A stretch of DNA of 64,000 bases from Flavobacterium sp. HBTb2-11-1 (GCF_009826975.1 NZ_WUMO01000008.1:1-64000), one strand, 5' to 3'. Shown: positions 7,885 to 17,875, counted from the stretch's first letter. Notes: generated from the letters alone by a model not told the origin. A program made the numbers and translations.

Positions 7885-9107
7885 TATCTGTTCAACTCAA
7901 TAGCTGCCAAAATAAAAGGCCCTGTTGCTTTAGGATCGTTGTCTTTTTTTCTTTCGTTTACGTAATATTCGTAAGATCCGTCACGGTAAGGATTTCCTCC
8001 TAAACCTGCCACTTGACAGCAGTTGGTTAAAGTGATTCCGCCATCTTCGTCTACTTTTTTGATTAAAACTGTAGTCAATCCGTCAAAAGCTTTGTTGGCT
8101 GCTTTTTTAAATTTAGCTGGCAAATAGCCTTTGTTTACTCCTTTTGCATACGCGTAAGCAAACATAGCCGAACCAGAAGCTTCTAAATAATTATCTTTTT
8201 GACCGCCTTTGTCTGTAACCTGATACCACAAACCTGATTTGCTGTCTTGAAATTTAAGAATCGCTTCAGAAGCATTGTTTAAATATTTGATCAACTCTTT
8301 TCTTTTTGGATGGTCTTTTGGAATATAATCTAAAACATCAACCAACGCCATTACGTACCAGCCTAAAGATCTAGACCAGAAGTTTGGAGAGTTTCCTGTT
8401 TCTTTATTTGCCCAAGGCATTTGTTTGCTTTCGTCCCAACCGTGGTACAATAATCCAGTTTTTGGATCTGTAGCTTTTGATTGAATTATTTCAAATTGTT
8501 TTGCGATATCATCAAAACTTTTCCCGTTTTCAAATTTAGCTGTGTATTCTGCGTAGAATGGCTCTCCCATATACAAACCATCTAACCACATTTGGTTTGG
8601 ATAGATTTGTTTGTGCCAGAATCCGCCGCTTTGAGTTCTTGGCTGCTCTGCAAGCTGTTTGCGAATTAGCTGTAATGCTTTTAAGTATTTTTCATCTTTT
8701 GAAGTTTCATATACATCAAAAAGAAGGCGTCCTGGCAATACTAAATCAATATTATATTTATCAAACTCGTACGTAGTAATGCTTCCATCTGTTTGTACAA
8801 ACTGATCCACATAACTTCTTACGTAATTTTTGTATCTCGCATCAGGATTTTTTTTGTATAATTCTTCTATTGAATGCAGCACTAAAGCATGAACGTAATC
8901 CCACTTTGGCTTTTTAGCATCGTCAATCATATACGATTCTGGATGGCGTTTCATCAAGGTCAAAGCCATTTTATCAGACCATTTCGCATTTTTTCCAATC
9001 ACGATATCTTTTGCAGGTTCCTGTGAGGTGACTTTACAACTCGTAATAGTCATAACAAAGACCATCAGAGCCGAGATGAAGTAATTGTGCTTTCTACTAT
9101 TTTTCAT
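7884..9107 (-). CDS. GH105 unsaturated rhamnogalacturonyl hydrolase
   Basis: A 407-residue (alpha/alpha)6-barrel enzyme predicted to remove the 4,5-unsaturated galacturonyl residue left by pectin lyases at the non-reducing end of oligosaccharides, using hydration chemistry. A lipoprotein signal ends TITSC with Cys24, so it should be membrane-anchored in the periplasm or at the surface. Family features include PNQMWLDGLYMGEPFYAEY, where the Asp of WLDG is the expected catalytic residue, the NFWSRSLGWYVMALVD helix, and ASGSAMFAYAYAKG. Its product feeds the KduI-KduD branch encoded downstream in the same window. It sits between the DUF4861 and GH43 genes. Confidence 0.92.
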   Translation of the reverse strand: MKNSRKHNYFISALMVFVMTITSCKVTSQEPAKDIVIGKNAKWSDKMALTLMKRHPESYMIDDAKKPKWDYVHALVLHSIEELYKKNPDARYKNYVRSYVDQFVQTDGSITTYEFDKYNIDLVLPGRLLFDVYETSKDEKYLKALQLIRKQLAEQPRTQSGGFWHKQIYPNQMWLDGLYMGEPFYAEYTAKFENGKSFDDIAKQFEIIQSKATDPKTGLLYHGWDESKQMPWANKETGNSPNFWSRSLGWYVMALVDVLDYIPKDHPKRKELIKYLNNASEAILKFQDSKSGLWYQVTDKGGQKDNYLEASGSAMFAYAYAKGVNKGYLPAKFKKAANKAFDGLTTVLIKKVDEDGGITLTNCCQVAGLGGNPYRDGSYEYYVNERKKDNDPKATGPFILAAIELNR

Positions 9108-9138
9108 TTCAACATATATTTAAATTCAACTTTTTTTT

Positions 9139-9285
9139 AAAACACATAGACACATAGTTTAGAATACTTAATAAAAGGTGTTTCACTTGCAATAAAAAAC
9201 ATAGTATGCTATGTGTAAGAAGCGAGCTTCTTTTGATACTCTTTTAAAATACAATAAATTCTATGTTTCTATGTGTTAGAATTAT
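9139..9285. repeat. ACACATAG-type palindromic element
   Basis: The left arm ACACATAGACACATAG faces CTATGTTTCTATGTGT on the right, with a further CATAGTATGCTATG palindrome inside. A second member lies at about 53633-53776 between the RND pump and adaptor genes. Intergenic, with no coding sequence. Confidence 0.65.
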
Positions 9286-9290
9286 TCTCA

Positions 9291-9358
9291 CGCAGATTCG
9301 GCAGATTGAGCAGATTTTTAAATCATTTTAATCTTCTATTCCGATAATATCGGGAGTG
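9291..9358. repeat. GCAGATT-type partial repeat element
   Basis: Words CGCAGATTCGGCAGATTGAG, then a small CCGATAATATCGG palindrome. It is a shortened relative of the element at 3413-3560 and sits directly downstream of the DUF4861 gene. Confidence 0.5.
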
Positions 9359-9370
9359 CCAAAAAACAAT

Positions 9371-10336
9371 TTACATTTTGCCTTTTTTATCCAACACTTC
9401 CAATTGTCTATCTAAATATTGAGCAAATTCTTCTTTTGTTTTGATTCCGTTTACCTCTTGTTCCCAAGCGCCTAAAAGGTAAAAAGTCACCGCTTTTGTA
9501 GTTGGTTTAAAAACTAAAAGATAATCTAAATCTGTATCTGCTATGTTTTCGATAGTACTAATTTCATAAAAAATTGCCATTCCTAACTTATCTGGAACCA
9601 AAGATTGTTCTCCGTAAGTTGCCAGATATGCCCATTTTTTGTTTTTGCTTTCTTTTTTAAGCAATTCAGCTGTTTTTTGTTTTACAATTCCAGTACAGAT
9701 TCCTTTGATTGCTTGCGATGCTTTAATCGTATGTTGCGTATACAATTGATCTGGTTTAATGGTCAATTCTGAAACAAAATCGATTTTATCTGAAGCTGTT
9801 TTCCAGCCATAATAATTTACTTTTACTGTAGACTCCTTAGCTTTATTAGCCACCGTTGCAATGGTTGAATCAACTTCACGAAAGTGCAATTTTTCGTTGT
9901 TTAAATAACGGTCGATAGAACCAATTCCGATTCCTTTTCCTGCTTTTAAAATATCTGCTCCCCAATCGCTCATTTCATGGTACGAATCGAAACCGTCCTG
10001 CCCTACTTTTGGCAAAATATTTTCTGATGTCTTTTTTCCGAAGATATCAATAGCATTTCTCCAATCCAAATACAAACGGTATCCAATTCTGTTGTTTTCC
10101 CAGCCCGGCCCTTCATAACGAATGTCAAAAGAATGGTCAGTATGCTCTGGAGCCAACTTTAATCGGTCCACATTTTTAAACACCGTACCGCCTTTGTACT
10201 TTCTTCCTTCCCATTTCCCATCTGTTTTTGCAGATATTTCGGCATACGTTTTATTGGTTTTGATATCATATTTCTGCGCATTTATGGCTGTTAAACCTGC
10301 GAAAAATAAAACTGCTGTGGTGATTTTTGCTTTCAT
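9371..10336 (-). CDS. DUF4861 family exported protein of the pectin locus
   Basis: A 321-residue protein with a clear signal peptide (about 1-21, ending INAQ). The rest resembles DUF4861 proteins, a family of unproven function often found in Bacteroidota polysaccharide loci. Visible features are a beta-rich sequence with EGPGWENNRIGYRLYLDWR, where an Arg-Tyr-Asp-Trp cluster could bind carbohydrate, and SYHEMSDWGADILKAGKG. No classical hydrolase or lyase motif is evident. It is only 12 bases from the upstream esterase gene, so the two are almost certainly co-transcribed, and it precedes GH105. By context it may be a pectin oligosaccharide-active enzyme or binding protein. The function is inference. 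Confidence 0.8.
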   Translation of the reverse strand: MKAKITTAVLFFAGLTAINAQKYDIKTNKTYAEISAKTDGKWEGRKYKGGTVFKNVDRLKLAPEHTDHSFDIRYEGPGWENNRIGYRLYLDWRNAIDIFGKKTSENILPKVGQDGFDSYHEMSDWGADILKAGKGIGIGSIDRYLNNEKLHFREVDSTIATVANKAKESTVKVNYYGWKTASDKIDFVSELTIKPDQLYTQHTIKASQAIKGICTGIVKQKTAELLKKESKNKKWAYLATYGEQSLVPDKLGMAIFYEISTIENIADTDLDYLLVFKPTTKAVTFYLLGAWEQEVNGIKTKEEFAQYLDRQLEVLDKKGKM

Positions 10337-10348
10337 TTGTATTCTAAA

Positions 10349-11287
10349 TTATTTAAAAATTTTATCTAAAAATCGTACGCTGTACGAGATTGTCTGCGTA
10401 AACCAAGGCTCATAAAACCAAAATGAATGTGGCGAATCTGGAATAGTCTGCACTTCATTATAGATTTTATATTGGTTCAAAATCTGAATCATGTCGTCTC
10501 TTCCTGCATGAAATCTCGGAATACTGCTGCAGATGTATAATACCGGCGGTGTATTTTTGTCCGTATGACTCAGTGCTGAAGCATTTTTCCAATTTTGGGG
10601 AATCTCATCTGATTTTCCTCCCAGCCAAAATGCTGCCATATCTCCTTCTGAAGATTCTGGATGTTTGAATGCCAAGACTCCATCTACATCAATTATGGCA
10701 TGAACTTTTGAAGAAGAACGGCTTTTAAAATTTTTATCTTCAAAAAGCGGATTAGTATTTGTTGTACCAATCAAAGCTGCCATTTGCCCTCCCGAAGAAC
10801 AGCCTAAAACCGCAATTTTGTTTGGATCTACATTAAATTTCGCCGCATTGTCTTTGATAAATTTTATCGCGTTCTTAACGTCAATAACTCCTGTTGGGTA
10901 TTTTGCTTCTAATGATAATCGGTATTCGATAGCAAAACAAGAATAGCCCTTTGCTGCAATTCCTTTTCCGATAAACTGCATTTGATTTTTATTTCCCGAT
11001 CTCCATCCTCCGCCATGAATCATAATTACGGCAGGATTTTTTTTCTTTTTGGTATTAACAAAAGCATCTAAATGTAAAACGCGATCTTGTTCTTGATTGT
11101 AAACCAAATCGAATGTTTCTTTAACGGCTGGATTTGACTTTATTTCTGGAATCGTGATAAATGGATATTTCTTAATTAATTTAGCATAAGTGCTTTTAAT
11201 GGTATACGACGTGTCGACCTTGTACTGCTGGCTTTGCATTACAATTGCATTAAAAAACAACACTAATATTAATTTCAATTTTCGCAT
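10349..11287 (-). CDS. Exported alpha/beta-hydrolase, acetyl/feruloyl esterase-like
   Basis: A 312-residue alpha/beta-hydrolase with a signal peptide (about 1-19, ending MQSQ). The oxyanion-hole motif HGGGWRSG and nucleophile elbow GCSSGG are clear; the catalytic His is in SPHSFWFYEPW and the acid Asp is probably in the GRDD segment. This resembles BD-FAE/CE10-type esterases and carbohydrate acetyl esterases. In this locus it should remove acetyl or similar ester groups from pectic oligosaccharides, complementing CE12. It lies 100 bases after susD and 12 bases before the DUF4861 gene, in the same operon by spacing and direction. Confidence 0.88.
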   Translation of the reverse strand: MRKLKLILVLFFNAIVMQSQQYKVDTSYTIKSTYAKLIKKYPFITIPEIKSNPAVKETFDLVYNQEQDRVLHLDAFVNTKKKKNPAVIMIHGGGWRSGNKNQMQFIGKGIAAKGYSCFAIEYRLSLEAKYPTGVIDVKNAIKFIKDNAAKFNVDPNKIAVLGCSSGGQMAALIGTTNTNPLFEDKNFKSRSSSKVHAIIDVDGVLAFKHPESSEGDMAAFWLGGKSDEIPQNWKNASALSHTDKNTPPVLYICSSIPRFHAGRDDMIQILNQYKIYNEVQTIPDSPHSFWFYEPWFTQTISYSVRFLDKIFK

Positions 11288-11387
11288 TTCTACTCTTTAC
11301 TTTTTAGTTAAGAAAGGAGTTCGACCTATAGTCAAACTCCCTTTTAACTACTTCAAAAAACATAGTTCTCAAAAAACTAACAAATTA

Positions 11388-13061
11388 CTAATAACCAGGA
11401 TTTTGAGGGAAATCTTTATTTTGATTTAAATCTAAAGCAGATTGTGGTATTGGTCTTAATATTTTAAGCTTACCGTCAACACCCACAAAATTTGCTTCTT
11501 TAATTTTATAATTATGAGCTGAAGCTCTTGCTACCAAAGTTCCTGTACGTTTTAAGTCGAACCAGCGTTTGTATTCGCCTAATAGTTCTCTTCCTCTTTC
11601 GTCTAAGATATAATCGATATTAAACTGAGCTAAAGTGGCATTAGCAACTCCTGCTCTTCTTCTTACCTCGTTTAAACGCTCTAATCCTGTTCCTGGGTTT
11701 CCAGCTTTTAAATACGCTTCAGCCGCTACAAGATAAGTTTCTCCCAATCTTGCTACAATAATATCTCTTGTACTTACAGGCCCTGTACTTGATGGCGTTG
11801 TTGGATCTGGATCGTCAAATTTCTTAACTGGAATAGTATAACAGTCTAAGTTTTTAATTAACGTATGAGCTGCAGAATATTCTCCCCAAGGATGATATAC
11901 AAATGTCGAAGCTAGTCTAGAAGCATTAGCAGTCATCCAAGCTGTCTTATCAGCAGGCGTAAACCATTTTGGCTCGTAAAAATGTCTTACTTTTAAAGAA
12001 GCTGGATTTGAACTTCTATAGTACGGATAATATAAAACTGTTTTTGTAACTCCGTTTGTTGTTTCTGGCCCTTCTACAATTTCAGTCATAAAAGTCGCGT
12101 TCCATCTCGCATCGCCTTTTTCGTATAAACCTAAAGCGTAATCTGTAGGACACAAATTGTAGCTTCTTAATGGCGCTCCTGTTTCTGCCCCTCCTAAATA
12201 CGAACTGAAATAGTAAAATTGATTGTTACCTAATGTTGTAGGGCTTGTACTTGTTGAAGCCTTGTCATATTGTACAGAAAAAATCGTTTCAGCATTTAAA
12301 TCGTTTCCTGGTTTAAACAACTGATCGAAAGCAATTGCTAAAGTCTGTCCTGCAATTGCTGCATCTGCATAAGCGGCCGCTTTTGAAAAATCGTCCGCTT
12401 TACCAAAAGTTTCGTACCCTCTTGTCAAATACACTTTTGCCAATAAATCGTTTACAGCTCTTTTGTTTACTTTACCAGATGTGCTGTAAGCAGCAGTTCC
12501 TACATTAGCCAAAGCAAAATCTAAATCTGATATAATTTGTGTATACACTTCTTCTGCGCTGTTTCTTGTAAAAGACAAAACAGGTGTTGTAATATTCTCG
12601 CTTACAATTGGCACACCTCCATAGGTCTGAACTAATAAGAAATAGGCTTGAGCTCTTAAAAATCTAGCTTCTCCTAATAGCATATTCAAATTGGCAGTTT
12701 GTTCTGTTACACTTGAATAATAAATTGCTTTATTCACAGATTGAATTAACTGATAACAAGGTCTGTACAAATCGGCAACATTGTCTGAAGACGGAATTAA
12801 AAGCGTATACTGGCTTAGACCTGCAGGCTCTGGAGTTCTTCCTTCGGCGTACATGTCTGTTCCTGCCTCAAAAAGCCACGGATTTCCTCCGTAAATACTT
12901 TTAAGCCAAGCATAATTTGTGTTTATTAATAATTGAAAACCAGCAGCTGTTTTATAAGTTCCGTCAGCAGGAACATTTGACAAACTTTCCTCTTCTATAT
13001 AATTACTGCAAGAACTTAAAGTTCCCACAATGATTCCTAATAATATGATGAATTTTTTCAT
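11388..13061 (-). CDS. SusD/RagB-family glycan-binding lipoprotein
   Basis: A 557-residue surface lipoprotein (lipobox LSSC, Cys18) that caps the SusC channel and captures oligosaccharides. SusD features are the early FQLLINTNYAWLKSIYGG helix, tetratricopeptide-like segments (LLGEARFLRAQAYFLLVQ, VNKRAVNDLLAKVYLTRG) and the C-terminal IVARLGETYLVAAEAYLKAG, LDERGRELLGEYKRWFDLKR and LRPIPQSALDLN blocks. It follows susC by 12 bases, the standard tandem arrangement. By context the ligand is a pectic oligosaccharide. Confidence 0.95.
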   Translation of the reverse strand: MKKFIILLGIIVGTLSSCSNYIEEESLSNVPADGTYKTAAGFQLLINTNYAWLKSIYGGNPWLFEAGTDMYAEGRTPEPAGLSQYTLLIPSSDNVADLYRPCYQLIQSVNKAIYYSSVTEQTANLNMLLGEARFLRAQAYFLLVQTYGGVPIVSENITTPVLSFTRNSAEEVYTQIISDLDFALANVGTAAYSTSGKVNKRAVNDLLAKVYLTRGYETFGKADDFSKAAAYADAAIAGQTLAIAFDQLFKPGNDLNAETIFSVQYDKASTSTSPTTLGNNQFYYFSSYLGGAETGAPLRSYNLCPTDYALGLYEKGDARWNATFMTEIVEGPETTNGVTKTVLYYPYYRSSNPASLKVRHFYEPKWFTPADKTAWMTANASRLASTFVYHPWGEYSAAHTLIKNLDCYTIPVKKFDDPDPTTPSSTGPVSTRDIIVARLGETYLVAAEAYLKAGNPGTGLERLNEVRRRAGVANATLAQFNIDYILDERGRELLGEYKRWFDLKRTGTLVARASAHNYKIKEANFVGVDGKLKILRPIPQSALDLNQNKDFPQNPGY

Positions 13062-13073
13062 TTGATATCTTTA

Positions 13074-16000
13074 TTAAAATTTAACACTTAATCCCAATTG
13101 CGTAGTCACTGATGCTGGACGGTTTACTCCAAAAGCAGCGCCAGCCCATTCAGGATCATATCCATCAAAATCTGTAAATACAAATGGGTCTAAAACATTC
13201 ACATAAATTCTCAGATTACTGATTTTAAGCCTTTTCAATAATTCAGAATCCAATGTGTATCCTAAAGATATATTTTTAATTTTCACGTAAGAAACGTCTC
13301 TGTAATACCCAAATAAAGAAGTCCAATAAGCTCCTGCTCCAGTAGCCACAGGGCCTGGTCTTGGGTGTTCATTATTTGCATTAGCCGCGATTCCTGTTCC
13401 GTTTGTTGGAATAAAATAATCCATTGCCAATTTCTGACGTCCTCTATCACTTACATCAGCAAAATTTTGGTGGAAAGTACTCAAAACCGTTTGCCCTTGG
13501 CTTGTTAAAACTGAAAAATTGAAATCAAAATTGCCAACAGTCAATTTAGAATATAAACTTCCCTGCCAGTCTGGATTTGCGTTTCCGATTACAGTTCTAT
13601 CATCTTGGTTGAATTTCCCGTCATTGTTCAAATCCTTTGGTCTTGCCTGTCCAGGAGCCATTCCGTAAGATGCTGCCTGCGCCGCTTCGCTTTCTTGCCA
13701 AACTCCATCATAAACATAATTGTAGTTTGGATTTAATTCAGATCCTAAGATTAATTTATTACCAATATCACTTACTTGATCCTGATTGTAAATTGACTCT
13801 AATTTGTTTACGTTTTTAGTAAACGTAAAAGTAGTTTCCCAATTTACATTTTTGCTTTTGATATTTTTTGTAGTTAACAAAACCTCTACTCCTTTATTGC
13901 TAACAGATCCAACATTAGCAAATGTGTTTTTATAACCTGTTTCAAGAGGCAATTCTTGTTTATAAATTAATTTATCTGAAAGTCTGTCATAAACGTCTAC
14001 GCTACCTGTAATTCTGTTGTTTAAGAATCCGTAATCAAGACCAAAGTTTAACTCTCGTGTTTTTTCCCAAGTTAAATTTTGATTCGCTAAATTTTCAGAC
14101 TGCCAGCCCGAAACCACATTGGCTCCGTTTGCATAAAAAGTCTGCTGATTTAATAAAGCCTGAGAAGTATAAGGCGCAACGTTGTCATTTCCTGTATAAC
14201 CTAAACTCGCACGAAGTTTTAAATCTGAAACAACGGAACTGTTTGCTAAGAAAGATTCTTTGCTGATTTTCCATCCTAAAGCTACAGAAGGGAAACTTTG
14301 CCATTTATTGCCTTCAGATAAAACAGAAGAACCATCCCATCTTGTAGAAGCTGTCAATAAATATTTGTCTTTAAAAGTATAATTTAAACGAACCGCATAA
14401 GAACTTAAAGTATTCTTTTGATAACCTGAGCTAATGTTATAACTCGTCTGAACTCCAGATCCCATATTATTTGATCCAACATCAAAAGGCTGATTGTTTG
14501 AATATAAATAAGACGTTTCATCAACATTTGAATACAAACTCTGCAATAATAAAACACTAAAATCATGCACTTCTTTAAAGGTGTGTTTCAAATCGATTTG
14601 GTTATCCCAAGTGTAATTAAAGTTGTTGAAGTTTTTAATTGATGCCGAATTTTTTCCATTTAAGGTTACACCTGCATTGGTTTGCGCTTTATAAGAAGCA
14701 CTGGTAACAGTATTTTCGATACCGGCTGCAAATGTTGTTTTGAACGAAAGCCATTTTAAAGGCTGATATTGGAAGAAAACGTTTCCAACTGTTTGCCATG
14801 TTTTTTCTGTTTGAGAAGAATTGGCAATTTCCATTAAAGGGTTTACGGTACTTGTTTTATTAATTGCCCATGAACCGTCAGGATAAGTTAATTTCCCTGG
14901 AAGGAAAAATAGCGTTCCCACTTTTTCGTTTCCTTGTGCATCAACAGCCCAAGGCGACATTAGCGGACTTAATCTAAAAGCATCCTGCATCGCTAAGTCA
15001 CTTCCTAATTGAGTATCAAGACGTGCAACCGTAATATTGGCGCCTGTCGTAAATTTATCATTGATTTTATGATTCAATCCTAACTTAAAAGAATATTTAT
15101 CTGTCGAATCATTTTCGATAAGCCCTTCATCGCTTTGAACGCCAAATCCTAAGTTATAGCTCAAACCAGAATCTGAACGTCCTGTAACATTCAAATAATT
15201 GTTTTGTGTCATACCCGGTTTAAGAACAGCATCTGTCCAGTCAAAATTATAACCGTTGTTGGCACGAGAAACCAATAAAGGACTCTGATTTCCTGCTAAA
15301 GCGGCTAATTGCGCTGGCGTTTGTGTTTGAGGTGTTGCACTCATATAAGCTACTTGATGGAATTTCCACCACTCTTCTCCAGTCATCATTTTTGGCATTC
15401 TAGTGGCTGTTTTAGTTCCGTAAGAAGTATCAAAAGTTACGTTAATTCCAGATTTAACATTAGCACCACTTTTTGTAGTTACGATAATCACACCGCTCGC
15501 TCCTCTAGAACCATAAATTGCAGCCGAAGAAGCATCTTTTAAAACGTCCATTCTAGAAATATCCTGCGGATTCAAAAAGTCAATATTATCAACTGGAACG
15601 CCGTCTACGATATATAAAGGCGATGAACCCACTAATGAGTTGTTCCCTCTGATTACCACTTTGTATCCGTCTCCTGCACGTCCTGAAGCAGATGAAATCT
15701 GAACTCCTGGCGTGCTTCCTTGAATTGCCTCTAATGGACTTGTAGTATTTCTTTCTGTAATAGTTGCTGCGCTGATGGTACTGACAGATCCGGTAAGATC
15801 GGTCTTTTTTACAGATCCGTATCCGACCACAACAACTTCATTTAATGAATTGGATTGCTCAGCAAGTGTCACATTGATTTTTGATTTTCCAGCAACGCTT
15901 ACTTCTTGTGTCTGAAATCCTAAATAGCTTATTATTAAAATAGCTTTACTGTTTGATACATTAATCTTAAAACTTCCTTCAAAATCTGTCGAAGTTCCAT

Positions 16001-16175
16001 TTTTTGTTCCCTTCTCATTAATGTTTACCCCTGGCAGTGACATACCAGTAGCGTCGGTAATCTTCCCTTCTATTGTGGTTGTCTGTGCATGTATAGAACT
16101 GCACAGTAAGAAATTCAGGAAAAAGAAAAATACAAAGTACTTGTCTTTTTTCTTAGATAATTGTTTAATACTCAT
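13074..16175 (-). CDS. SusC/RagA-family TonB-dependent outer-membrane transporter
   Basis: A 1033-residue outer-membrane importer that works with the adjacent SusD to bring pectic oligosaccharides into the periplasm using TonB energy. After a signal peptide (about 1-31, ending IHAQ) comes a carboxypeptidase-regulatory-like domain (about 33-110), then the TonB-box/plug region with SLNEVVVVGYGS and YIVDGVPVDNIDFLNPQDI, then SAAIYGSRGASGVIIVTTK. The long beta-barrel ends in an aromatic residue (SVKF). No sensor (FecR/STN) domain is seen. It is 30 bases downstream of the first GH28 gene, so transcription probably starts at the LacI-controlled promoter at 17705-17735. Confidence 0.96.
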   Translation of the reverse strand: MSIKQLSKKKDKYFVFFFFLNFLLCSSIHAQTTTIEGKITDATGMSLPGVNINEKGTKNGTSTDFEGSFKINVSNSKAILIISYLGFQTQEVSVAGKSKINVTLAEQSNSLNEVVVVGYGSVKKTDLTGSVSTISAATITERNTTSPLEAIQGSTPGVQISSASGRAGDGYKVVIRGNNSLVGSSPLYIVDGVPVDNIDFLNPQDISRMDVLKDASSAAIYGSRGASGVIIVTTKSGANVKSGINVTFDTSYGTKTATRMPKMMTGEEWWKFHQVAYMSATPQTQTPAQLAALAGNQSPLLVSRANNGYNFDWTDAVLKPGMTQNNYLNVTGRSDSGLSYNLGFGVQSDEGLIENDSTDKYSFKLGLNHKINDKFTTGANITVARLDTQLGSDLAMQDAFRLSPLMSPWAVDAQGNEKVGTLFFLPGKLTYPDGSWAINKTSTVNPLMEIANSSQTEKTWQTVGNVFFQYQPLKWLSFKTTFAAGIENTVTSASYKAQTNAGVTLNGKNSASIKNFNNFNYTWDNQIDLKHTFKEVHDFSVLLLQSLYSNVDETSYLYSNNQPFDVGSNNMGSGVQTSYNISSGYQKNTLSSYAVRLNYTFKDKYLLTASTRWDGSSVLSEGNKWQSFPSVALGWKISKESFLANSSVVSDLKLRASLGYTGNDNVAPYTSQALLNQQTFYANGANVVSGWQSENLANQNLTWEKTRELNFGLDYGFLNNRITGSVDVYDRLSDKLIYKQELPLETGYKNTFANVGSVSNKGVEVLLTTKNIKSKNVNWETTFTFTKNVNKLESIYNQDQVSDIGNKLILGSELNPNYNYVYDGVWQESEAAQAASYGMAPGQARPKDLNNDGKFNQDDRTVIGNANPDWQGSLYSKLTVGNFDFNFSVLTSQGQTVLSTFHQNFADVSDRGRQKLAMDYFIPTNGTGIAANANNEHPRPGPVATGAGAYWTSLFGYYRDVSYVKIKNISLGYTLDSELLKRLKISNLRIYVNVLDPFVFTDFDGYDPEWAGAAFGVNRPASVTTQLGLSVKF

Positions 16176-16205
16176 GTGGTTTAAAGTTTGGTTAATTGAT
16201 AGTGT

Positions 16206-17684
16206 TTAGTTCGTAATAGATTCTACTTTTTTCTCATTGATGTAGGTATTTATAAAATTTATGTTTTTTACGTTTTTTAATAAATAGAGGGAATCAACCT
16301 TTTGAATCTTTACATTTTTCAAAGTAATATTCTCAACTGGAGATTCTGCGTAACCTTCTGCCCAAACGCTGTATTTACCACCGTTTTTTACAGTCACATT
16401 TTCTAAGCTAACATTTCTAATGGTTGGAATAAAATTCCCAGTCTGAGATCCGTATACATTATAAAACATGTTTAATTTCAAGACGCATTCTTTTACCGTT
16501 CCCACTTCAAGGTTTCGCACATAGATATTTTCAATGATTCCGCCTCTCCTCGAATTGGTTTTTATACGAATGGCACGATCCAAATTCGGACTGTCCATCA
16601 AACAGTTTTCTACAAAAACATTATTTACTCCTGCAGAAATTTCGCTTCCAATTACAACACCACCATGACCGTCAATCATTTTACAGTTTTGCACAATGAT
16701 ATTTTTACTCGGTATAGCTACTCTTCTTCCGTCACCATCACGTCCTGCTTTAATCGCAATACAATCATCACCTGTATTGAAAGTGCAGTTTCTAATTAAA
16801 ATATTTTGTGAATATTCTGGATCACAACCATCATTGTTCGGGCCATGGCTATTAACCGTTACGCCATCAATAATCATGTTGTTTGTTTTTATTGGATGCA
16901 AAATCCAAAATGGAGAATTGATAATTTTAATATCTTTTACTAAAGCAGTATTACATTCAAAAAACTCAATGAAATTAGGTCTTAAGTAACGTCCGTCTCC
17001 AAAAACTCTTTCTGATACAGGAACTCCCTTTTCTGCCATATCTACCAAAACTTCACGATTTGTAGGATCATTTTGAGACGGAATTCCTTTTTTCCAGCCA
17101 TAGTTTTTTCCTCCAGACCAAATCCACCAGTTTGTACTGTCCGCTTGGCCATTTAAGGTTCCTTTTCCTGTAACCGCGATATTGGTTTTGTTTTTTGCAT
17201 AGATGAGCGGAGAATAATTCATTACTTCAGTTCCCTCCCAAGAAGTATGAACAATAGGATAATCTTTCGGATTTAAACTAAAAAGAATCTCTGCATGATC
17301 TTCTAAATGCAGATTAACATTGCTTTCCAAATGAATTGCGCCTGTCAAATATTTTCCGTTTGGAACTAAAACCCGACCACCTCCATTTGCAGCACATTCT
17401 TGTATTGCTTTTTGGAATGCTAAAGTGTTTAATGTTTTTCCGTCAGCAACAGCACCAAAATCGTTTATGTTATACACTTTATCTGAAAAATGCACTTGAG
17501 GAATACTTCTTATAACCAAATCCATTTTTTGCCATGGATTTTCAGTAGAAACAGAAGAAGAATGTTTTACACATGATGGCATCAGAAGCCCTAAAAAGGC
17601 TAAAAAAAGAATCTTTTTGAATGCGACAATCTCCTTTGTAATCATTTGCACAGATTTTTCTTGTTTGAATATCAAAAACTTCAT
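16206..17684 (-). CDS. GH28 galacturonidase-like lipoprotein, first gene of the PUL
   Basis: A 492-residue GH28 beta-helix enzyme expected to cleave galacturonate linkages, probably exo-acting on oligogalacturonides. It has a lipobox MPSC at Cys38, so it is likely membrane-anchored. Motifs are intact: GPNNDGCDPEYS, NTGDDCIAIKAGRD with the catalytic Asp pair, IDGHGGVVIGSE with the GHG His, and AIRIKTNSRRGG with the RIK triad. The upstream start is used here, but Met14 (top end 17645) gives a more normal signal sequence and is a real alternative. It is the promoter-proximal gene of the susCD operon, with a LacI-type operator only 7 bases upstream of the annotated start. Confidence 0.92.
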   Translation of the reverse strand: MKFLIFKQEKSVQMITKEIVAFKKILFLAFLGLLMPSCVKHSSSVSTENPWQKMDLVIRSIPQVHFSDKVYNINDFGAVADGKTLNTLAFQKAIQECAANGGGRVLVPNGKYLTGAIHLESNVNLHLEDHAEILFSLNPKDYPIVHTSWEGTEVMNYSPLIYAKNKTNIAVTGKGTLNGQADSTNWWIWSGGKNYGWKKGIPSQNDPTNREVLVDMAEKGVPVSERVFGDGRYLRPNFIEFFECNTALVKDIKIINSPFWILHPIKTNNMIIDGVTVNSHGPNNDGCDPEYSQNILIRNCTFNTGDDCIAIKAGRDGDGRRVAIPSKNIIVQNCKMIDGHGGVVIGSEISAGVNNVFVENCLMDSPNLDRAIRIKTNSRRGGIIENIYVRNLEVGTVKECVLKLNMFYNVYGSQTGNFIPTIRNVSLENVTVKNGGKYSVWAEGYAESPVENITLKNVKIQKVDSLYLLKNVKNINFINTYINEKKVESITN

Positions 17685-17690
17685 GTTTTA

Positions 17691-17735
17691 TGTAATCGAT
17701 TACACGAAAGTAGAAAAATTGTTCTAAGAGACCAA
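17691..17735 (-). promoter_or_regulatory. PUL promoter with LacI-type operator
   Basis: On the minus strand, TTG (17733-17735), a 20-base spacer and TACTTTCG (17705-17712, near the Bacteroidota TAnnTTTG -7 box) are followed with no gap by the perfect palindrome TGTAATCGATTACA (17691-17704). The central CG and symmetric arms are typical of LacI-family operators. The operator would cover the transcription start and give repression. The kduI and exuT promoters have the same geometry. Confidence 0.75.
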
Positions 17736-17854
17736 ATTAATTTAGGAAAAAATTATATATTTAATTTTTATTACAAATTTTAATTACATTTAATGCAAAA
17801 AATTAGATAATTTATTATCATTGTAGAATCTAAAACGTTTGAGTTTTTAATTAT

Positions 17855-17868
17855 GGTAATCGATAACA
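17855..17868. promoter_or_regulatory. Degenerate LacI-type operator upstream of lacI
   Basis: GGTAATCGATAACA shares the TAATCGATNACA core with the three strong sites of this regulon. It lies just upstream of the regulator's own -33 region, which suggests modest autoregulation or loop formation with the site at 17691. The match is imperfect. Confidence 0.5.
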
Positions 17869-17875
17869 ATATTCA

